The notes beneath the pieces were generated by a model. It saw only the letters and a list, made by a program, of their open reading frames with translations, was not told the origin of the DNA and ran no database searches. A stretch of DNA of 64,000 nucleotides from Labrenzia sp. VG12 (GTDB lineage: Bacteria > Pseudomonadota > Alphaproteobacteria > Rhizobiales > Stappiaceae): the NCBI RefSeq assembly GCF_002237595.1, contig NZ_CP022529.1, positions 5,858,001 through 5,922,000 on the forward strand. Direction: 5' to 3'. Of this stretch, positions 24,363-32,881 are shown piece after piece; positions within the stretch are counted from its first letter, which is position 1; every line of letters starts with the position of its first letter. The translations under genes were made by a program, and so were the position numbers.

Positions 24363-26510
24363 ATGTTAAAGATCGATGTCATCGGCTTCGCGGATGTCTT
24401 GAGCCGCATTTCCATGCTGACAGCCTTGCAGCGTGGTCTCGCCCTGACGCTGCCTCTGATCATGGTCGGGGCGCTGGCCCTGCTGTTCCTGCATCCGCCC
24501 TTTCCCGAACTCAAAGCCGTGTTTGCCGACCTGTTCGGACCGCAATTTGCACCTGTGCTGCAGATCCTGGTGTCCTCGACCTTCGGTATTGCTGCGCTGC
24601 TGGCGATGTCGGGCTACGCCTATGTCTACACCAACCTGCGCAACACTCGCGGTAAAACCCCGGTCGCGAACCCGGTCCTGAGCGTGATGGTTGTTGTCAC
24701 CTGCTTCTTTGTGCTCGTAGCGCCAACCGATCAGCCGACGCTCCAGGCCGCCATCTCGCTCAGTTTCGGTTTGCCGGTCGCTCTCCTTGTTGCCATCGGT
24801 GCAACAGAGGTGTTCCTGCGCCTTGCGAAGCTGCAGTGGCTGCGGATCAAGTCAAAATCAATCGGTCACGAGGGCATGATCGGCGATGTTTTCACCATCA
24901 TGCCGGCCGCAGGCCTGACAATCATCGTCTTTGCGGTTCTGAAGGCCGTGCTGCTGAGCCTTGGATCAACGGACGTCGTTGCCGATCTCAACGGCTCGTT
25001 CGCTAGGGCGCTGACCTCCGGCGAGGACACGCTCGGTTTCGGGCTGACCTATATCGTCGTGTCGCAGGTCTTCTGGCTGTTCGGCATTCATGGCCCGAAC
25101 GTTCTGCAATCGGTTCAGGACGCCCAGCTGGCTCCCGCCAGCATCGCCAACAACATCGCGGTGCTGGAAGGCCAGCAACCGGAATTCATCTTCACGTCCC
25201 AGTTTTTCGACCTTTTGCACATGGGGGGCTCCGGCGCCACGATTGGTCTCATCGTGGCCATGCTGTTGTTCAGCCGTTCTCCCAGCATGCGGAACTTCGC
25301 CCTCCTTGCCGGTCTGCCGGCCCTCTGCAATGTCAATGAACCGCTGCTTTACGGATTGCCGATCGTCCTCAATCCGATTTTCGCGCTGCCGTTCCTGCTG
25401 GTTCCGATCATCAATACGATTGTGATGTATCTGGCGATGAGTGCCGATTTCATGCCGCTCACCGGGCATCAGGTTGCCTGGACGACACCCGCCATCATCA
25501 ATGGCTATGCGGTCACCGGTTCGATCAACGGCGCCCTGACACAAGGGCTTTGTCTTGCGACCAGCATTGCGGTCTATGCGCCATTTGTTCGCCTGTCGGA
25601 ACGGGTTGCCGCCCTGAAAGGGCAGGCAACCATGAAGGATCTTGTCGCTTTCAGCGAGCAGGGTGACAGCCGAGCCGTGGGCAAACGTCTTTTGTCACGC
25701 ACCGGTGATCCGGGCCGGATGGCTCTGGCAATCGCCGGAGATCTGGAACTCGCGGTTCGTCAGCGTGGTCAACTGTATTTGGACTACCAGCCGCAGATCT
25801 GCCAGAGAAGCGGACAGGCCTTCGCGGCGGAAGCGCTGTTGCGCTGGGACCATCCCGTCTATGGCAGGGTGCCGCCGCCGGTTGTCATTCAGTTGGCCGA
25901 AGAGCTTGGCATCATGCCGGAACTTGGTTACCTGGTGCTGGATCTTGCCTGTGCGCAAAGAAAGGACTGGCAGGGCAGCGTTGCGGATGACTTCATGATT
26001 GCGGTGAATGTCGCGCCGGCGCAGATCCTGAGCGGGACGCTGGATAAAAACGTGTTTGAACGGCTGGACGCGCACTACCTGCCAACCCATGTCCTCAAGC
26101 TCGAAATCACAGAATCCACCCTGCTGATCCCGGACGACGCGGCGCTCGCCTCTCTGGAACGTTTACGCGAGCATGGTGTTCGCATTGCGCTGGACGATTT
26201 TGGCATGGGACATACATCCCTGCGGTATCTGAAGGCGCTGCCGCTGGACGAGGTTAAGGTCGACCGCTCCCTGACACAGTTCGGTCAGGGGGAAGTCAGC
26301 GAACACATCATAAGTTCCATTCTTGATCTGAGCAGAAGCCTGGCATTCAGCACCGTTCTGGAAGGGGTCGAGACGGAAGATCAGCTCACGCGTTTGCTGC
26401 GGCTGGGCTGCACCCACTTTCAGGGCTACCATTTCTGCCGGCCGCAAGCGCCCGACAAGTGCCTGGCCTATGTGCAGGCGCTGGCGGACAAGGCCGAGCA
26501 AGTGGCCTAG
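24363..26510 (+). CDS. PTS EIIC sugar permease domain fused to EAL c-di-GMP phosphodiesterase
   Basis: 715 residues. Residues 1-410 are a lactose/chitobiose-type EIIC membrane domain that keeps the substrate-site signatures FGIHGPN (His243) and NEPLLYGLPIVLNP (Asn325, Glu326). A linker leads to an EAL domain (about 455-705) with all visible catalytic positions: EALLRWDHP (Glu490), NVAPAQ, LEITES (Glu581), DDFG (611-612), VKVDRS (Lys632), EGVE and FQGYHF (Gln687). It should be an active phosphodiesterase at the inner membrane. No EIIA, EIIB, HPr or EI lies nearby, so sugar sensing rather than transport is the likelier role. AGGGA precedes ATG 24363; the longer frame starts in the leader. Confidence 0.88.
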   Translation: MLKIDVIGFADVLSRISMLTALQRGLALTLPLIMVGALALLFLHPPFPELKAVFADLFGPQFAPVLQILVSSTFGIAALLAMSGYAYVYTNLRNTRGKTPVANPVLSVMVVVTCFFVLVAPTDQPTLQAAISLSFGLPVALLVAIGATEVFLRLAKLQWLRIKSKSIGHEGMIGDVFTIMPAAGLTIIVFAVLKAVLLSLGSTDVVADLNGSFARALTSGEDTLGFGLTYIVVSQVFWLFGIHGPNVLQSVQDAQLAPASIANNIAVLEGQQPEFIFTSQFFDLLHMGGSGATIGLIVAMLLFSRSPSMRNFALLAGLPALCNVNEPLLYGLPIVLNPIFALPFLLVPIINTIVMYLAMSADFMPLTGHQVAWTTPAIINGYAVTGSINGALTQGLCLATSIAVYAPFVRLSERVAALKGQATMKDLVAFSEQGDSRAVGKRLLSRTGDPGRMALAIAGDLELAVRQRGQLYLDYQPQICQRSGQAFAAEALLRWDHPVYGRVPPPVVIQLAEELGIMPELGYLVLDLACAQRKDWQGSVADDFMIAVNVAPAQILSGTLDKNVFERLDAHYLPTHVLKLEITESTLLIPDDAALASLERLREHGVRIALDDFGMGHTSLRYLKALPLDEVKVDRSLTQFGQGEVSEHIISSILDLSRSLAFSTVLEGVETEDQLTRLLRLGCTHFQGYHFCRPQAPDKCLAYVQALADKAEQVA

Positions 26511-26517
26511 GGCGGGC

Positions 26518-27213
26518 TCAGACCGTCAGATATCGCCGAACCTCGGTCTCCGACAGTTCCGCTCCGCTGCCGGACAGGACCACTTCGCCGCGGTCCATCA
26601 CCGCATAATCATCGGCCAGGTCACGCGCGAATTCGAAATACTGCTCCACCAGCACGATTGCCATGGTCCCCTGGTCGCGCAGCCATGAGATCGCCCGGCC
26701 AATATCCTTGATAATCGACGGCTGGATGCCTTCGGTCGGTTCGTCCAGCACCAGAAGCTGAGGACGGGTGACCAGGGCCCGGGCAATCGCGAGCTGCTGC
26801 TGCTGTCCGCCCGACAGGTCGCCGCCGCGCCGCGACAGCATGTCCTTCAGAACCGGGAACAGCTCGAAGATCGTTTCCGGCAGGAACCGGTCCTTGCGGC
26901 GGATCGGCGCGTAGCCGGTTTCCAGGTTTTCCTTGACCGTAAGCAACGGGAAGATTTCGCGGCCCTGGGGCACGATGGCGATGCCTTTTCGGGCGCGGGC
27001 ATGGGCCGGCAGGGACGAGATGTCTTCCCCGTTCCAGAGGATCTTTCCCGCACTGATGCCGTGCTGTCCGGCAACCGCACGCAACGTTGAGGTCTTGCCG
27101 ACCCCGTTGCGGCCCATCACACAGGTCACCTTGCCGATCTCGGCGCTCAGCGACACCTTCTTCAGGGCCTGAGCGGCGCCGTAATGAAGATCGATCTTGT
27201 CAACTTGCAGCAT
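26518..27213 (-). CDS. urtE: Urea ABC transporter ATP-binding protein UrtE
   Basis: 231 residues, LivF-like ATPase of the urea importer. Walker A (GRNGVGKTS), Q-loop, signature LSGGQQQQLAIAR and Walker B (LLVLDEPTEGIQPS, in part). The TEGIQP wording is typical of UrtE. Last gene of urtABCDE; its stop is 7 bases from the convergent EIIC-EAL stop. Confidence 0.93.
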   Translation of the reverse strand: MLQVDKIDLHYGAAQALKKVSLSAEIGKVTCVMGRNGVGKTSTLRAVAGQHGISAGKILWNGEDISSLPAHARARKGIAIVPQGREIFPLLTVKENLETGYAPIRRKDRFLPETIFELFPVLKDMLSRRGGDLSGGQQQQLAIARALVTRPQLLVLDEPTEGIQPSIIKDIGRAISWLRDQGTMAIVLVEQYFEFARDLADDYAVMDRGEVVLSGSGAELSETEVRRYLTV

Positions 27214-27256
27214 TGTTCAGGCCTCGTAGCTTGTGCACAGACAAAGCACTTGATTT

Positions 27257-27362
27257 GTCATCCCCGCGGAGGCGGGGATCCAGTAATCACGATCTTTGGC
27301 GGTTCTTGCTGAAACTGGGATTACTGGATCCCGGTCTTGGCTATCAGCCAAACCGGGATGAC
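27257..27362. repeat. Interspersed palindromic repeat between urtD and urtE (family 2)
   Basis: GTCATCCCCGCGGAGGCGGGG opens at 27257 and CAAACCGGGATGAC closes at 27362; inner arms GGATCCAGTAATC (27276-27288) and GATTACTGGATCC (27319-27331) are a perfect inverted pair. Related copies occur at 51803-51836 and 60031-60152. It lies within a running operon. Confidence 0.7.
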
Positions 27363-27386
27363 AACCGTCGGGATTAGGCATGGTCC

Positions 27387-28133
27387 TCACCGCCCCAGAT
27401 AGACTTCAACAACGCGCTCGTCGGCCGAGACATGGTCGAGCGATCCCTCCGCCAGAACGGAGCCTTCGTGAAGAACCGTGACTTTCACACCCAGCGAGCG
27501 CACGAAGTCCATGTCGTGCTCGACCACGACCACGGAATGGTCCTTGGCAATGTCCTTGAGAAGATCTGCCGTTTCGGCGGTTTCCGCGTCGGTCATGCCG
27601 GCGGCAGGTTCATCGACCAGGAGGAGCTTGGGATCCTGGGCCAGCAACATGCCGATCTCCAGCCATTGTTTCTGGCCGTGGCTCAGGTTCGCCGCCAGAT
27701 CGTACCGCTTGTCGCCCAGACGGATCAGTTCCAGCAGGCTGTCGATGCGTTTCTTTTCCGCCTGGGCAATGACGTGAAACAGCGTGGCGAACGGTCCGCG
27801 CGGTGCCTTCAGCGCCAGTTCCAGGTTGTCCCACACCGTGTGGCTTTCAAAGACCGTCGGTTTCTGGAATTTGCGCCCGATGCCAAGTTCGGCAATCGAG
27901 GCCTCGTCTTCGCCTGTCAGGTCGATGGTGCCGTTGAAAAAGACCTCGCCGCTGTCGGGCCGGGTCTTGCCCGTGATGACATCCATCATCGTGGTCTTGC
28001 CCGCCCCGTTGGGGCCGATGATGGCGCGCATTTCACCCGGATCGATTGTCAGCGACAATTCGTTCAGCGCCTTGAAGCCATCGAAGGAAACCGAAACGCC
28101 ATCGAGGTAGAGAAGACTGGTGGAACGGGTCAT
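27387..28133 (-). CDS. urtD: Urea ABC transporter ATP-binding protein UrtD
   Basis: 248 residues, LivG-like ATPase. Walker A (GPNGAGKTT), signature LSHGQKQWLEIGMLL (the SHGQ variant is characteristic of UrtD) and Walker B LLLVDEPAAGMTDAE. The start, ATG 28133, is 5 bases after the urtC stop. Confidence 0.94.
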   Translation of the reverse strand: MTRSTSLLYLDGVSVSFDGFKALNELSLTIDPGEMRAIIGPNGAGKTTMMDVITGKTRPDSGEVFFNGTIDLTGEDEASIAELGIGRKFQKPTVFESHTVWDNLELALKAPRGPFATLFHVIAQAEKKRIDSLLELIRLGDKRYDLAANLSHGQKQWLEIGMLLAQDPKLLLVDEPAAGMTDAETAETADLLKDIAKDHSVVVVEHDMDFVRSLGVKVTVLHEGSVLAEGSLDHVSADERVVEVYLGR

Positions 28134-28138
28134 TCTGT

Positions 28139-29386
28139 TTACTCCGCTGGCTGGGGTTCGGCCTGGCCCGGCGCCTGATGAGCCGGCTTGGCCGGGGGCA
28201 CGTTAGCCGTCACGTTGGCTGGGGCGCTCGGCGATTGCGGCGGTCCGGGAGGCTCGTCGGAGCCGGCCTCAAAGGCCGCCGATACCTTGCGCTGGCGAAG
28301 CGCCGTCCATCCGGAACTGACCGTCCCGACAAGACCTTTCGGCAGGAACAGCGTAACCACCACGAACAGGCCACCCAGGGCGAACAGCCAGATGTCCGGC
28401 AGCGCCGCGGTGAACCACGTCTTGGCGAAGTTGACCAGAATGGCTCCAAGGACGGCGCCGACCAGCGTGCCGCGCCCGCCCACGGCAACCCAGATGACCA
28501 CCTCGATGGAGTTGGCGGGGGCAAATTCGCCCGGATTGATGATGCCGACCTGGGGCACGTAAAGCGCTCCGGCGATACCAGCCATCATCGCCGACAAGGT
28601 CCAGACGAACAGCTTGTAGTGTTCCACGCGATAGCCGAAGAACCGTGTGCGGCTTTCCGCGTCACGGACCGCGACCAGGACCTTGCCCAGCTTGGAGCGC
28701 GTGATTGCGCGGCAGACAAGGAAACACAGGACCAGCGCCAGGCCTGAGGCTGCAAACAGGCCGGCGCGGGTCGTGTCGGCTTGAATGTCAAAGCCGAGAA
28801 TGTCCTTGAAATCGGTCAGGCCGTTGTTGCCGCCAAACCCCATGTCATTGCGGAAGAAGGCGAGCAACAGCGCATAGGTCAGCGCCTGTGTGATGATCGA
28901 CAGATAGACCCCCGTGACGCGCGAGCGGAAGGCGAACCAGCCGAAGACAAAGGCCAGCACGCCCGGCACCAGGACAACCATCAGGGCCGCAAACCAGAAC
29001 ATGTCGAAGCCGTACCAGTACCAGGGCAGGTCCTGCCAGTTCAGGAAGACCATGAAGTCGGGCAGGAGCGGATCGCCGTAGACCCCGCGCGTGCCGATCT
29101 GGCGCATGAGATACATGCCCATGGCATAGCCGCCGAGCGCAAAGAAGGCGGCGTGGCCGAGCGAGAGAATGCCGCAATAGCCCCAGACCAGGTCGACGGC
29201 GAGCGCCAGCAGCGCGTAGGTCAGGTATTTGCCCATCAGCGTGACGGCATAGGTCGGCACGTGGAAGGGCGAGGTTTCCGGGACGAGCAGGTTGCCTGCC
29301 GGTACCAGCACGATCACGGCGGCCATCAGGGCGAGGAAGATCCCGGCCCGGGCGTCCATGGCACGAAAGAGGAATGACGACATCAT
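28139..29386 (-). CDS. urtC: Urea ABC transporter permease UrtC
   Basis: About 415 residues, LivM-like permease with about ten hydrophobic segments (DLVWGYCGILSLGHAAFFALGGY; VGGRGTLVGAVLGA). The start is MM at 29386/29383, overlapping the urtB stop as ATGA; the open frame upstream of that is antisense of nothing and simply out-of-frame urtB. The last 45 residues form a Pro/Ala-rich tail after the last helix (EPPGPPQSPSAPANV), longer than in most UrtC. Confidence 0.94.
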   Translation of the reverse strand: MMSSFLFRAMDARAGIFLALMAAVIVLVPAGNLLVPETSPFHVPTYAVTLMGKYLTYALLALAVDLVWGYCGILSLGHAAFFALGGYAMGMYLMRQIGTRGVYGDPLLPDFMVFLNWQDLPWYWYGFDMFWFAALMVVLVPGVLAFVFGWFAFRSRVTGVYLSIITQALTYALLLAFFRNDMGFGGNNGLTDFKDILGFDIQADTTRAGLFAASGLALVLCFLVCRAITRSKLGKVLVAVRDAESRTRFFGYRVEHYKLFVWTLSAMMAGIAGALYVPQVGIINPGEFAPANSIEVVIWVAVGGRGTLVGAVLGAILVNFAKTWFTAALPDIWLFALGGLFVVVTLFLPKGLVGTVSSGWTALRQRKVSAAFEAGSDEPPGPPQSPSAPANVTANVPPAKPAHQAPGQAEPQPAE

Positions 29387-31008
29387 GCTTCGACTGCCCG
29401 GCCCTTGAGGGCAAACAGGCCCCTCGGACGCTTCTGGATAAAGAGAATGATAAAGACGAGCACGAAGATCTTGCCGAGCACGGCGCCGGCATAGGGCTCG
29501 AGGAACTTGTTGACGACACCGAGTGTCATGGCGCCGACCAGCGTGCCCCAGAGATTGCCGACACCGCCGAACACCACGACCATGAAGCTGTCGATGATGT
29601 AGCCCTGGCCGAGGTTGGGCGAGACGTTGTCGATCTGGCTGAGCGCCACACCGGCAATGCCGGCAATGCCCGACCCCAGACCGAAGGTCAGCGCGTCCAC
29701 CCAGGGTGTGCGAATGCCCATGGAGGCGGCCATGCGGCGGTTCTGGGTGACAGCTCTTGTATAAAGGCCGAAGGGCGTCTTTTTCAGCACCAGGATCAAT
29801 CCGGCGAAGACCAGCATCGCAAAGACGATGATCCACATGCGGTTATAGGTGATGGTCATCTGGCCGAGTTCGAATGCGCCTGACATCCAGTCCGGATTGC
29901 CAACCTCGCGGTTGGTCGGACCGAAGATCGAGCGCACCGCCTGCTGCAGAATGAGTGAAATGCCCCAGGTGGCCAGAAGAGTTTCAAGGGGGCGGCCATA
30001 GAGCCAGCGAATGACACCGCGCTCGATGGCGACACCGATCGAACCGGAGGCCAGAAAGGCGAGGGGCAGGGCGATGAACAGCGAATACTCGAACAGGCCC
30101 GGTGCGGAGGTTCTGATCAGCTCCTGGACCACAAAGGTCGTATAGGCCCCGATCATGACCATTTCGCCATGCGCCATGTTAATGACGCCCATGACCCCGA
30201 AGGTAATGGCAAGGCCAATCGCCGCCAGCAGCAGCACGGAACCAAGCGAGAGACCGTACCAGATGTTCTGCGCAGCATCCCAGGCGGCGATCGACTTCTC
30301 GATCTTCGCGACAGCCTGACCTGCAGCCGCCTGAACAGGCCCTGTAGATGTGGATTGCGCGGCGATCAGCAGGGAAAGCGCATCGCGGTTGCCCATGTCG
30401 GAGAGGGTCGCGACGGCGTTAAGCTTCTGGCTTTCCTCCAGATCCGAATTGAGAACGGCGGCGGCACGTGCCTGTTCCATGACCTGCCGCACGGCGCTGT
30501 TTTCTTCGGCGGCAAGGGCCGTGTCGAGCGCTTCGATGCTGTCCGGATCCTTGGCCTTGAAGATGGCTTCAGCGGCCGCCTTGCGAACATCTGGATCCGG
30601 CGCCATCAGGGTCAGGGACCCGAGCGCTGCGCGGATCACGCGGCGGAGCTTGTTGTTGACCTTGATCTTCTTGACCTCGCGCCGTCCGGCCTCACCGGCC
30701 GCTTCCATCGTCAGCGGATCGGTCAGCTTGAAGACCTTGCCCTGTTTCTCGGCAATGAAGACCTGGTCGTCGGACTTGCGGAAATAGAGATCCCCGCCAC
30801 TCAGGGCTTCCAGAACGGGCGCAGCTGCCGGGTTTCCGGTCGCGGCGAGGGCGCCGATCTGCTGTTCGGTTTCGGCATATTTGCCCTTGGCAAGTTCATT
30901 GACCAGGGGGCGAAGGCTTTCCGGGTCGGACTGGGCCAGGACCGGCGCCGCGAAGGTGCTGGCGATCAGGCAGAAGAAAAGAAGAATTGGTCTCATCAAG
31001 GACATCAT
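29383..31008 (-). CDS. urtB: Urea ABC transporter permease UrtB
   Basis: About 541 residues. A signal peptide (PILLFFCLIASTFAAPVLA) and a 200-residue periplasmic helical-repeat domain precede the LivH-like permease part (FGVMGVINMAHGEMVMIGAY; PNLGQGYIIDSFMVVVFGGVG). This long N-terminus is normal for UrtB. The start is uncertain: GTG 31014 and ATGs at 31008, 31005 and 30996 are in frame; I chose 31008. Confidence 0.93.
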   Translation of the reverse strand: MMSLMRPILLFFCLIASTFAAPVLAQSDPESLRPLVNELAKGKYAETEQQIGALAATGNPAAAPVLEALSGGDLYFRKSDDQVFIAEKQGKVFKLTDPLTMEAAGEAGRREVKKIKVNNKLRRVIRAALGSLTLMAPDPDVRKAAAEAIFKAKDPDSIEALDTALAAEENSAVRQVMEQARAAAVLNSDLEESQKLNAVATLSDMGNRDALSLLIAAQSTSTGPVQAAAGQAVAKIEKSIAAWDAAQNIWYGLSLGSVLLLAAIGLAITFGVMGVINMAHGEMVMIGAYTTFVVQELIRTSAPGLFEYSLFIALPLAFLASGSIGVAIERGVIRWLYGRPLETLLATWGISLILQQAVRSIFGPTNREVGNPDWMSGAFELGQMTITYNRMWIIVFAMLVFAGLILVLKKTPFGLYTRAVTQNRRMAASMGIRTPWVDALTFGLGSGIAGIAGVALSQIDNVSPNLGQGYIIDSFMVVVFGGVGNLWGTLVGAMTLGVVNKFLEPYAGAVLGKIFVLVFIILFIQKRPRGLFALKGRAVEA

Positions 31009-31039
31009 GTCCACCGCGTTAGGCGTATATTTCCATCGA

Positions 31040-31147
31040 CGTCATCCTGAGGAGCCGCGATGCGGTGTCTCGAAGGATGGCTCACGTGTGTCGGAGGGTG
31101 CCGCTGATCCTTCGAGACAGACCTGCCGGTCTTCCTCGGGAGGACGC
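31040..31147. repeat. Inverted pair of palindromic repeats between urtA and urtB (family 1)
   Basis: The first unit, GTCATCCTGAGGAGCC...GTCTCGAAGGATGG, spans 31040-31080; the second, inverted and partly diverged, runs from ATCCTTCGAGACAG to about 31147. The same element appears at 51867-51903 and 52005-52042. It is of the REP-like type known from many Rhizobiales. Confidence 0.75.
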
Positions 31148-31195
31148 CACGAATGGCAGGACGGGACTCCAACAAACACCCCGGCACTGAGCCGG

Positions 31196-31229
31196 GAGAA
31201 AAGGGGACGGGCTCACCCAAGCCCGCCCC
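31196..31229 (-). terminator. Intra-operon terminator after urtA
   Basis: GGGGACGGGC / GCCCGCCCC (one-base bulge, 8-base loop), followed on the minus strand by TTTTCTC. It is 19 bases past the urtA stop and before urtB, so it probably lowers urtBCDE expression relative to the binding protein. Confidence 0.7.
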
Positions 31230-31247
31230 GTCTCCGTGTCTCCTCCC

Positions 31248-32534
31248 TTAAGACCCGGAGCCGCCGCACTTGCCAGTGGCGGTGTTGAAGTTGCCGCAGG
31301 AGAGTGGTGCCCGCCAATCGGAGATCAGGTCCTTGGAACCTTCCAGATAGTCGGACCAGGCATCACCAACGACGAGACCGGAGGTTTCCCAGACGGTTTC
31401 GAACTGGCCGTCTTCCTGGATCTCTCCGATCAGCACCGGCTTGGTGATGTGGTGGTTCGGCATCATGGCGGAATAACCACCGGTGAGGTTCGGTACGGAC
31501 ACGCCGACAATCGCGTCAATCACGGCATCCGGATCGGTGGTGCCGGCTTTCTCGACCGCTTCGACCCACATGTTGAAGCCGATGAAATGTGCTTCCATCG
31601 GGTCGTTGGTCACACGCTCGTCGTCACCGATAAAGGCTTGCCAGGTTTCAATGAACTCGGCATTGGCGTCGGTGTCGGCAGACTGGAAGTAGTTCCAGGC
31701 AGCAAGGTGGCCGACCAGCGGGGCCGTGTCGAGACCGGCAAGTTCCTCTTCACCCACGGAGAAGGCAACGACCGGGATATCTTCGGCCTTGATGCCGGCA
31801 TTACCGAGTTCCTTGTAGAACGGCACGTTGGCGTCGCCGTTGATCGTGGAGACAACAGCGGTCTTCTTGCCGGCGGAGCCGAAGGCCTTGATGTCGGAGA
31901 CGATCGTCTGCCAGTCGGAATGTCCGAACGGCGTGTAGTTGATCATGATGTCTTCTTCAGCGACACCCTTGGACTTCAGATAGGCTTCCAGGATCTTGTT
32001 GGTCGTGCGCGGATAGACATAGTCGGTTCCGGCGAGAACCCAGCGCTCGACACCCTCTTCATTCATCAGGTAGTCGACGGCCGGGATGGCCTGCTGATTC
32101 GGAGCCGCGCCGGTGTAGAAGACGTTGCGCTGGCTTTCTTCCCCTTCGTACTGGACCGGGTAGAACAGCAGTGAATTCAGTTCTTCAAAGACCGGCAGAA
32201 CGGATTTGCGCGAGACGGACGTCCAGCAGCCGAAGACGGCATCGACGCCGTTGACTTCAATCAGCTCACGGGCCTTCTCGGCAAAGAGCGGCCAGTCGGA
32301 TGCCGGGTCGACAACAACGGCTTCGAGCTTCTTGCCAAGCAGGCCGCCCTTCTTGTTCTGCTCTTCGATGAGCATCAGCATGGCGTCTTTCAAAGTGGTC
32401 TCGGAAATCGCCATCGTGCCGGAGAGCGAATGCAGGATACCGACCTTGATGGTGTCTTCGTCCGCAGTCGCGCCGCCGATCATGGTGCTGGCCATCAGGC
32501 CGGCAAGTGCAAGTTTCGTGAATGTCTTTTTCAT
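31248..32534 (-). CDS. urtA: Urea-binding periplasmic protein UrtA
   Basis: 428 residues, with a signal peptide ending GGATADED. The family signatures KVGILHSLSGTMAISE, GCWTSVSRKSVLPVFE, LFYPVQYEGEE and ERWVLAGTDYVYPRTTN are those of UrtA, the high-affinity urea receptor. AAGGGGA lies 6 bases before the ATG. It is transcribed away from the hybrid kinase gene. Confidence 0.96.
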   Translation of the reverse strand: MKKTFTKLALAGLMASTMIGGATADEDTIKVGILHSLSGTMAISETTLKDAMLMLIEEQNKKGGLLGKKLEAVVVDPASDWPLFAEKARELIEVNGVDAVFGCWTSVSRKSVLPVFEELNSLLFYPVQYEGEESQRNVFYTGAAPNQQAIPAVDYLMNEEGVERWVLAGTDYVYPRTTNKILEAYLKSKGVAEEDIMINYTPFGHSDWQTIVSDIKAFGSAGKKTAVVSTINGDANVPFYKELGNAGIKAEDIPVVAFSVGEEELAGLDTAPLVGHLAAWNYFQSADTDANAEFIETWQAFIGDDERVTNDPMEAHFIGFNMWVEAVEKAGTTDPDAVIDAIVGVSVPNLTGGYSAMMPNHHITKPVLIGEIQEDGQFETVWETSGLVVGDAWSDYLEGSKDLISDWRAPLSCGNFNTATGKCGGSGS

Positions 32535-32641
32535 GGATGTTCCCCTTCTGTGACGTCACCAGGTCCCACGCCGGTGATTGGCGGCTGGAAGGTTTGCCGC
32601 TGTCGGGGAGGATCGTGCGCTCGAACTATCGCACTGCAACA

Positions 32642-32657
32642 TACGTCAATTGACGTA
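32642..32657. promoter_or_regulatory. Perfect 16-bp palindrome upstream of urtA
   Basis: TACGTCAATTGACGTA is fully self-complementary and sits 108 bases before the urtA start. LuxR/NarL-type regulators bind palindromes of this size, so the response regulator at 36261-37175 is the natural candidate; that is inference. Confidence 0.55.
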
Positions 32658-32697
32658 GGTGGGCTCCGGCCGCCCTTTGGCACAGTTTTCGGGCAGT

Positions 32698-32713
32698 CGG
32701 CACGAAATGTGCT
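32698..32713 (+). promoter_or_regulatory. Sigma54-like -24/-12 element toward the hybrid kinase
   Basis: CGGCACGAAATGTGCT has GG and GC separated by exactly 10 bases, near TGGCACG-N4-TTGCT with two mismatches in the core hexads. It faces the kinase gene. No enhancer was identified. Confidence 0.35.
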
Positions 32714-32881
32714 CTGAAGAAGGATTGGCGCAAATAACGAGGCAAAAAACGGCGTGTTGGTGTGGGGCAATTGCCAAAATTACAGGCAACTGGTGAAATT
32801 TTGGGCTGATTGTGCAGGTGATGCCTCGGCTGATGCAGAACAGGTTTGTCTTCCAAACGCCGTTGACAGGGCGCTGGTGTC

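Larger units (their letters stand above)
32535..32881. promoter_or_regulatory. Divergent control region urtA / hybrid kinase
   Basis: 347 bases with no gene. It holds the 16-bp perfect palindrome (32642-32657) and a sigma54-like -24/-12 match (32698-32713) listed separately, and must contain the promoters of both divergent units. Confidence 0.6.

Noticed and set aside
29387..29836. Extended UrtC start adding 150 residues
   Set aside because: The extra part is antisense-like, Arg/His-rich out-of-frame urtB sequence; the MM start at 29386 overlaps the urtB stop as expected.
31203..31247. Possible small RNA between urtA and urtB
   Set aside because: The structure is explained by a terminator on the minus strand; no promoter is seen.
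32680..32695. TTTGGCACAGTTTTCGGG as a second sigma54 element
   Set aside because: It has GG but lacks the GC doublet 10 bases later.
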